Assembly: GCA_004352715.1 (NCBI GenBank)
Contig: SCFE01000117.1
Span: 309,135 to 373,134, forward strand
Length of the DNA stretch: 64,000 bases
Origin: Hofstenia miamia
Taxonomy: Eukaryota > Xenacoelomorpha > Acoela
Direction of reading: 5' to 3'
In this document: positions 56,057-64,000 of the stretch, in pieces
How positions within the stretch are numbered: position 1 is the stretch's first letter
How the letters are laid out: each line of letters opens with the position of its first letter
The notes under the pieces: generated by a model
Database searches by the model: none
Told to the model about the DNA's origin: nothing
What the model saw: the letters and a program-made list of their open reading frames with translations, nothing else
Made by a program: the position numbers and the translations under genes

Positions 56057-57036
56057 AGGGAGCGTTGCCGGCGCAGTTTCCAAAAAAAATCATTGAGAAC
56101 ATTTTCTTTGCGCTCTGCATTATTTATCTTCAACAAGATTTCAAAAATGTGTGTTTGCTTTTACAACATGTTTATCATGGGTTCCAAATTGATAGCACTT
56201 GTATTTATAAAATTGTTGAATCCGCCGCCCCCTGTACAGCCATTATTAAGGTTGTTCCTATCGAGCTCAGGTTTGATAGGACAGAAAACAAGTTATAAAT
56301 TATTGTTGAAGTAATTTTAAAAATAACACATGCAGATGAATAATCCAAATTGATTTCATTATTGCGCGGAGCACGAAATAATGTAAGTAAATTGCAAGAC
56401 TTTTTACATTTGAATTTAAGATGTTCTTCATGAAACTGGCATTGAAATGACTGAAATAGGTGGTAAAAGCCAAAAATAAGTGCAATTAAATTTTCGCAAA
56501 ATATGCGCTGTTCTTAAACAATAGTATTGTTAACATTACCGCCCAATGCATGCAAACGTATCTCCTTTCAGCTGAAAATTTTGTTAATGAATTTCAAATA
56601 TTTACAAAAGTATTTCTATTTACTACCTATGTATTACCAAGTGTTTTATACAACGCTAAAATACACATGCTAGCAATATAAATTACTTTTGCCTAATCAC
56701 TAGTGGAATAAACACCTTCCTCCATAAGTTGAATTTCATATAAACTCAAAGATGCGTGAGATTTTCAGGAAAACAATGTTAAATATTTAACTTGGACTTT
56801 TAATTAGTATTCTATTTGCCTGAAGTTTCAAGCTTTCTCAATAGGATTAATATTGCAATCCAAAATAGTCAATGTCCTACCTTTTTATTTAATGATCCTA
56901 CATTCTTATGTAATGATGTGATGAACAGTAGTAATTAGAGGAAAAGATGCTCCTTTTTGCGGATTCTATGACTTGCGAGATCGGATTATATGTATTGAAC
57001 ATTCTTTTCTTACACAATGTATGGCTTCAAAATATA

Positions 57037-57100
57037 TTTTTATTAAGCCTAGGGCTTTATAATATCCATTTTTATTAAGCCTAGGGCTTTATAATATCAA
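57037..57100. repeat. 32-bp tandem duplication
   Basis: TTTTTATTAAGCCTAGGGCT is repeated head to tail at 57037 and 57069. The rest of 56057-58107 shows no gene. Confidence 0.85.
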
Positions 57101-58111
57101 GTTTGATCGTGTTCTTCATCATTGATAATTATCAAATTGACACAATGGATAAACACAATACTTTAATGTTTAAGTAGGCTATTTTTGGTTTACGCATGAA
57201 GGGTTTGTTTATCCCTTCAAAAATACTAGTATCCGAAGAAAAACGACCAGTTAATTTGCAATTTTTATTTTGTACTAACCAGACATGTAAAAATTTAATT
57301 GTTTTTCTCAATTGAAAATGCTATTTTAAGTGTTCGTTTAAACGCTTACGGACAAATCCCCAATATAGATTCTATAAAAAGTCGTTAATTTTATTCTTTA
57401 TCTGTAGCCGCTCATATCGTTGACCGTCTATCAATGCTTAATTGGATTTTTATTTAATGGAATTAAAAATTTAAAAATGTTCCCTGTTTTAGAAGTAATG
57501 GAATTGTAGTTTATTTAGCCCCCTTCCTATCGTATGTCTACCATTACCCCCACCTAAAAATTATAGCCTAACGACGCCATTCTCTGACATTGTTCATTCA
57601 TTTACATGGTTGAGAATCTTAGCTTCTAACAGGATTTCATGTGCAAGTTAACAAAATACTTCAAGATTCAAAGAATATGTACATGTACATTGTTTTACAG
57701 TAGTGTATCATAATTTAATATCAAATCAAAATAAATGTGTAATTATTTCATATTTGCCAATTCCAAATATAATATTTTGCTTTGTTATCAAGTCAAGCAA
57801 TTTCAAAATGTATTTTTTCAAATGTTGATCAATTTATTAACCCACCAACAAACTATTGTGCCTGAAGTCACAAACCGTTTTGTTCACATTCACATACGAT
57901 TTTTTGCCGACCTATCAGGAACTTTGTGAATCTTGGGATTTGGATACATCTATGGGTGAGTGTCCTTCGCTTGTGAAATTTGTCATAAAAGTTATTCGTT
58001 TGTTTAAATTGCATTAAAATTTTAACTTTTCTCAATGGAAAATCCGATTTTGGCAAAAACATTCAAATTCTTCGCATGCCTAGTGTTCGAAGAATAAAGC
58101 AGTCTAACGCT

Positions 58112-59345
58112 CATGAAAACAACAACTACCTCAATTACTTTGTTTCTGCCAATAGACCACCCACTCCCGTCTGGGTGCGCCGTGCGCAAAGTCAGAATCG
58201 TCTTTATCCAGCTTACTTTTAGATTTGAGATTTCTTTATTATTTAGTGATTCATGAGCAGTGTTGAATCTAGGATTGAAATTCCAGGGGTGCTGCTTCCA
58301 GCTAGAGCGGTGCAGTTTGGAGCCGCAACAATGTCTGGTTTTTAAGCATGTAATGGTGGGTTTTAAGAATGGCATAACACGGATTTTCTAAAATATTGTT
58401 TTGGCATGGTACGTTTTCATTTGCTCAGAAGTACAGTTCCTAACCATTTTTAGGCTTTTTAACCTAAACGCATTTCTTCTCTATCAAATAAAATGATCGA
58501 AGCAATATATTATGTCTTATAAACAACTAAAGAAAATCGAAATCGAACAATGTCCATGCTGTTCACATGTGATAATGTAATCATCGATCTTTTCATGCTA
58601 TGACGATTCCCGCAGATGACGTTGGCAGAAAATGTGGGCCCCAGTCGGACTCGAATTCTACGCAGTACATTTAAATCATTGCTATTGTATGCCCATTTTT
58701 TAGTATCTTTGTTAAAACATTTTTAGGGAAGAATTTGTTCATTTGAACTCCAAAGTAAATTCTGAACTGGACAACTATCTAGAGAAAATCGTGGTATTCA
58801 CTGCTTAGTCAGGAAATTGGCCATATGTGTCAGAGCATAACAAAAAAATTGGTTCAGGACTTATTTCTAAATGTATTACTAAATGTATTCTAGTCTCATA
58901 TTAGCTCTGCCTGACTTAATGCATATTACCCTAACACTGTTGCTCCGGGGATAATTATTTCTCCCCGGGAGGGAATTACCCCCGCAATACCTCCGTAGAT
59001 TCTTTATTTAATTTTTTTGTAGAAATGATCACAGATTGTAAAAAAATACCTGGGTTATTTAGGTAATTAACATGCTGATGCTAAAGTATACTATTTTTGC
59101 ATAAAGTTCAAGAATGTTCAAATTTTAGTTATTTACCCTAGTCATGTACATACAATAATATATCGTAAAGTTTTAAGTGTTACTTTGCTTACTATTTGGT
59201 AAATTACCTTACACTAAAATTTGGTAATAATTTGTTACGGGAGTGTACGACCAACCTCGCAAAATATACAATTATTGCATTCAACGCTAAAGAAAACAAT
59301 GCAAGAATGTAATTTCATGAAAATATCGTATTTTATGAATTTAAT
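58112..59345. repeat. Dispersed repeat, copy B (pair with 5-1087)
   Basis: Collinear with copy A from CATGAAA.. to TATTTTATGAATTTAAT. An internal segment at about 58737-59010 is specific to this copy and includes a short GC-rich stretch with CTCCCCGGGAGGG near 58964. The shared end at 59345 gives the right border that is hidden near the gap in copy A. Confidence 0.75.
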
Positions 59346-61264
59346 CAGGAGCGTACCCAGAATTTTCTGACGGGGGAGGGGACATAGTCATCATTACCCA
59401 ATGCCGGGCGAAGCCCCGAGAAAATTTTTGAAAATATCGAGAAAATAAACCCTAAAAAATGCGTTTCACCACAGATCCTATATTTTAAATTTTTCATTTT
59501 TTTACGAAACTTTTTTTGATTTATCGAGTCAAAATCAAATTTGGAAACCTGACGGGGTATCTGTATTTCTTTAATCCTGATAAACACTCTTTGATAATTG
59601 GAAGGAGTGCTTAATACAACAGGAGTGACAACCATTCATTTATTGCGAAAAAATATCAAAAGGCTTCATTTATCGCATAAAACGCCACCTTGTGAAATAT
59701 CTATATATTTCTGTATCTCTAGCTTTTTGTCGCATATTACACACTGCATTATATCACATATCAATAGATGTTCTGTTGGAGGATGCAGAAGTAATTATGA
59801 AAATAAACGCGTGTATTTCTTAAAAGAAAGCTATTTACTAAAAAATATAGTTTACGAACAAAATAAATGCATATTAAAGATAGAGATGAATCAAGGATTT
59901 GCCAAACAACGTTAAGGTTAGTGATTATTTTGTTGCTTTAACTTTATCTATAACTATAGTTTTATATCGAAGTTTTGTTTGGTACTGAGTGCTTAATAGT
60001 TTGTAGTTTATTCAAGTTGTAAAGTTAAGTTTGAGATATGGTGAAATTTTCATTCGTTTATATTCTAAAAATTTAATATTTAGCAAGAGTTAGGAATTAT
60101 GTTTTGCGGGCGGGAAAATAGTTTGACCGGGCCCGCCCGGCCCATTTTGAAAGACAACGGCGGCCCGCGCTGCCTGTTATACATAGCCCGAAATCCGTCC
60201 TTCCATTAAATATTGACGACTGACCTACATTTAGTCTGATTTCTACCAAAAGCATTAGAAAATCGACTGGACTTTCAAAAACGACAATATATAACATTTG
60301 AACCGCCGAAATTTTGATACCCCTATAGCTCTTGTAGGGGTCAATTTGGACCCTTATCTTAAAAAGTAGAAGTATCAGTGCAATTGATGGCTGACGCAAT
60401 TCAGTCCTGTAATAGGACAGCTGTCCCGAAAATAATTAATTGAAATTCAACACAAAGGATGTAGTTCAAGATGAGAAGTCTTTTTAAGCACAGGAGCACA
60501 CTCATTATCTACATGAACTATTGGAGGATGTATGACATTTCCATTCTCTTTTGCTTTACACTTAACTGCCCAAGATATTCCTCGTAAGAAATGGTGTCCG
60601 GAGTTCTCCTTTCAATGAGGCTTCGGTTTTTCGATATTGCACCAGCAACACGTATGAAGGCTATCATAAGCCATCATTTCCAGCAAAATATTGCAAAGTT
60701 TTAAGTCTGCAAAATTCACTTTAAAGGCGATCAATTCTAGAATTTATTCAAATGCGCCTCACATTCATTTACTGAAGGAACTATACCTATCAAGAAGATT
60801 TGAGTGCTTCAAATTTAAGCGAGATAGATCATCAACATCAAAAATTGAAAGAGTCACTTTCAAGAAACTGCCCGCCGCCGTCAGTACCAATTTTCTGGAT
60901 TAATACTCTGTTGTCATTACGTCATTAAACTAATTAAACGACTCCCTGGTTTTGTGATCAGTCAAGAGTGACAAATGCTCAACTTTTGACACAATATCTG
61001 TAATTGATAAAGAGTAAGCATGACTAAAAAATAAGCATATCAGCATTAAAACAATCCAATGAAGCACATCCAGATGATAAATATAGCATTCCAAGCTTAT
61101 TTATATTAATAGTATAAAGCTAAAGAAATGGCTTATAATTTATATCTCCGATCAAAAAAAATGAAAGAATTTTTTTTCAACCTCTCAGCAGTAAAAACAC
61201 GCACAGTAACAAAATTTATATCACTCAATGGCAAGTTAAGTTTTTTATAAGTTAATATAAAAGT
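59346..61264. other. Unassigned region with GC-rich patches
   Basis: 59346-59430 and 60100-60180 are markedly GC/CpG-rich against the AT-rich background and read like inserted repeat ends. No protein or RNA family is recognised. Confidence 0.4.
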
Positions 61265-62110
61265 AATTAGACAACATTAGCAAATATTTCTTCAGTTTTT
61301 GCATATTTATTGGGGTTTTTCATTTCAACATCATTCTTCGTGATCCCCCAAACATTTTCTATAGGTGAAAGGTCCAGTGAGTTGGTAGGCCACTGCAAAA
61401 TTTGCAGATTTTTTTTCTGAAGAAGTGTTGGGTATGTCTTGAAGTATGGGGGTTCGCCCCATCTTGCTGAAGAATCCATCCAGTCCAATAACATCGGTCT
61501 GAAAATGGGATAAGCTATGCTAAAATATCAGTATGCATATTTGAACTATCTACAGTGCGTCCTTCCACAATTTTTAGGTAAAAACCTTTATAGCTCAAAG
61601 CACACAAAACCATGCATTTTTGGGAAAATTTTGGAGTTGGCTTCAGAGGCGTCTTGGATGTCGTAGACCAATTAGAAATGTTGTTTCTATACAGCTGGAA
61701 CATGGACTTATCGGTTATGAAATATTTCTGAAAAATCCATCCAGCAACCATTGTTCAAAGAAGTAAGCCTGGTCTTCTTTCTTTTTTTCGTGTCAATAGT
61801 GGCACTTTTTCGTCAGTTTTTTTTACAGATCCCTTCCTTTGAAAGTGTTCGGTACACTGGCGATGGTGAGACAGCATTATGGGTTTCTTGAAGCTTTGAT
61901 TTCATATGAGCGGTTGATTTCAAACAATTTTGACAAAGGTTTTCTTTTCATGTCCATTCAATTTGACTGGTCGCCCACTTCCTTTCTTCCTTTTTAGCGT
62001 GTTCGTTACATTAAACTTTTTTGAAGTTTTTGTTGAATGTTTTTGGGTTCACACCCGATATATTGAGTAAAGTTTTGCGGTCTGTTGTCCCAGTAGAGTA
62101 AGATATTGCA
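61265..62110 (-). mobile_element. Tc1 (DD34E) transposase pseudogene
   Basis: The minus strand, in order, reads: a frameshifted DNA-binding region with 'GSGRPVKLNG' (about 61960); KYFITDKSMFQL (about 61725, first Asp region); then QQDGANPHTS (about 61460, second Asp). After one frameshift, WPTNSLDLSPIENVW (about 61390-61345) contains the final Glu. The spacing from the second Asp to that Glu is 34 residues, the Tc1 DD34E signature. Several frameshifts inactivate it. Its terminal repeats were not located. Confidence 0.75.
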
Positions 62111-64000
62111 GACGTTTCTTGCATCTTGATGAGATATGTTTAGTGAAAATTAATAAAGTCCCTGTCCCCATCTGGTGTGTTCATGGGTACTGTTGTTGAT
62201 TGTGCGTGACTGCCTAATGCGTTCGTCTAGAGCATGAAAACTTTAATGAGGTGAAAATACTTTTGTATTGTCGTTGAAGAGTTTTGTATTTGAAAATTTT
62301 TTCTCATTTTTTTACCGGAGCTATTGTTGTAGCCCTGGACCAACTATATATGTAGTTGGTCCTGTGTAGCCACTTTTATATTTGCTTGTAATCCAATATT
62401 TTCTGATGTAAATGACTTTGAAATTAGCTCCATAGTTTGACAATGTGAATTTTCAGTATAAATTCCAATGATATGAAGTTGAAACTTAGTTTAACATATA
62501 CTTTATAACTACTTTTATATTGTAATATATTTTATCATCATAAATCTAATAGTTGCTGATTCATATGGTTTTTAAATTGGAATGTATGCCACTATTTTTA
62601 AATTTGTATTTTTAAATTTGAATTTCTGGAAGCCCGGACACTGTAATTTTTTAACAGAAAATGTTTTTAATCTTAAATGTATTTCGGGCACGGTGTGAAC
62701 TATACTTCGACTTTGTAAATGAATATACGATACAAAACTGCAAATTACAATTGCAGTTTGGGTTATATATAACAAATGAAGTGACTGTAAAACAGTGATG
62801 ACAGCAAAAATTTTGGCCTTCTAGTCTCCCAGTATCCATTTTCAATTAAGAAAAGAACGAGAAGAAGAAATTCAAGAAGAACTGAATGCCATGGCATTCG
62901 GAGTCTTCGAGAAGTGATACCAAAGATGTTGAGATTCGAAAAGTTTTTGTATGGTTATATTTTAAAACTAAATAATTTACATAGAAGCATTTTGGGACAC
63001 CCTGTGTTTTGGATTATCTTTTTGTAGCTTAAGTGAGTACCATGCATTGCAAGTTATGGAAAAATTACAGAAAAGGTAGCATGTGTTTATAACCAACAAT
63101 TTTAAGGAGCTTTTCACTTGGGAGAAAGACACATTTAAAAGCAAAATTGCAGAATTATTTGTTTGCTTTGCGATCGTAAGTCTTGCAGAAATTGGTGGTG
63201 GCCTGCCGTAGTTTATTCATATTCAATGTCCTTCTTGATGTTCTGTAATGTGAATAAACCAAAACATTAGTTCAATCGCTAGTTGTCAAAACCATGACAT
63301 GTAACATTAAGATGAGATTTATTCACAGAATAATCGCATCAAATGCTAAGATTATCTACCTTCTTTTCGCATTTTCTAACAGAGAATGTGCTGATATGGA
63401 GCAATTCGTCTACGTGTTGGCAAAGTAGCTTTCTTACAAAGAAGTATTTCTAGGCAACGCTTAAGTCCAGGATCTATACCCATTCTATTCTGCAAACCCA
63501 AACACTTAGTAGTTTACTAGTTTATATTGCAGCTCTGGACTCAAACCAGAAGCTGAGATAAAATACTTTTCAGTTATAAATGATTGCCAAACAATTTCCA
63601 TATTTCTGCTACTGTGCATTCGTTTCTTCAAAAGAAAAAACGTTCTTTGCTTCATCAAAATTTGTTTTTAAGCTATCCAGACAATGATAGTTTTGATGAT
63701 TGCTGTAACTAGTAACTACTGAGAACAGAAAATAACAAAATTGAAATATTTTGTAGGAATCACCAATCACAACGATAGTACTCGTTAATTCCTTTGCGTG
63801 CGAATAACTAATTATCATCTCCCTTGACAATCGCCAGGTCGTGAAGCTTTGATTGGAAGGCTTTTATTCAAATAGGCCTGCATCAATACCTCTATCAATA
63901 ATATTTTATTATTTAGAGTACAGTCTCTTAGTTTTACACAACGAGAGCATTTATTTTGTTTGTACAATTAGTGGAGTTTTGCTGAAAATTTCCGCATGGG
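62111..64000. other. Unassigned 3' part of the window
   Basis: AT-rich, no recognised gene. A perfect 10-bp-arm hairpin lies at 62337-62362. A GGGACACCCTGTG string (about 62994), similar to transposon terminal repeats in this window, occurs once without a visible partner. Confidence 0.4.
62337..62362. repeat. Short perfect hairpin
   Basis: GGACCAACTA and TAGTTGGTCC pair perfectly around a 6-base loop. There is no downstream U-tract or gene, so function is unknown. Confidence 0.6.

Noticed and set aside
62337-62362. Intrinsic terminator
   Set aside because: The DNA is eukaryotic and there is no T-tract or upstream gene; it is only a short hairpin.

Overview
This is AT-rich eukaryotic DNA. 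Genes are sparse, intron-containing and embedded in dense decayed transposons. Canonical GT/AG introns, (AAT)n microsatellites, LINE, Penelope-like, Tc1/mariner, hAT-like and P-like elements, and three animal-type protein genes point to an invertebrate metazoan, possibly an arthropod. I cannot name the species. The assembly is gapped at 1105-2104, 13216-14215, 27898-28049 and 45188-45218, with a single N at 9254.

Three host genes can be supported. (1) 6675-7283, minus: a single-exon Rab8/10-like small GTPase, with an unusual switch I residue and an unusual C-terminus. (2) 16178-10312, minus: a three-exon short-chain dehydrogenase closest to HSD17B10 (3-hydroxyacyl-CoA dehydrogenase type 2 / MRPP2), in which the catalytic Tyr of YxxxK is Phe. 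Its 4.9-kb second intron carries a LINE, a minisatellite, a gap and a long foldback repeat. (3) 31845-43694, plus: a six-exon gene for the phosphoinositide phosphatase SAC1. It is reconstructed to 578 residues with an intact CX5R(T) active site, two C-terminal membrane segments and a KxKxx ER-retrieval tail. Introns 4 and 5 are swollen by a Penelope-like element, a P-element-like relic and a LINE.

Layout. 1-1087: repeat copy A, matched by copy B at 58112-59345. 2.2-2.7 kb: diverged tandem repeats. 3-6 kb: LINE remnants on both strands. 6.7-7.3 kb: Rab. 8.55-9.97 kb: near-identical 0.7-kb duplication across a single N, probably an assembly artefact. 10.3-16.2 kb: HSD17B10-like gene. 17.0-18.7 kb: deletion derivative of a restriction-like-endonuclease LINE between (AAT)n tracts, with a tRNA-like head. 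18.7-23.9 kb: four or five LINE remnants. 26-31.4 kb: mariner, Tc1-like and LINE relics. 31.8-43.7 kb: SAC1. 45-49.4 kb: Penelope-like element, then a LINE interrupted by a 342-bp hAT-type MITE (8-bp target duplication) and a 1.1-kb Tc1/mariner-like element (TA duplication). 51.5-53.5 kb: LINE relic and an internally deleted Tc1/mariner-superfamily element. 55.6-56.1 kb: two abutting tandem duplications. 61.3-62.1 kb: Tc1 (DD34E) pseudogene.

The host genes do not form an operon or an evident pathway. Rab and SAC1 act in membrane traffic and lipid identity; HSD17B10 is mitochondrial in other animals. The most noteworthy observations are the catalytic-Tyr loss in the HSD17B10-like gene, the nested, datable transposon insertions at 46.7-49.4 kb, the AAT-flanked RLE LINE derivative and the P-like relic antisense in SAC1. 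I found no previously undescribed multi-gene system.
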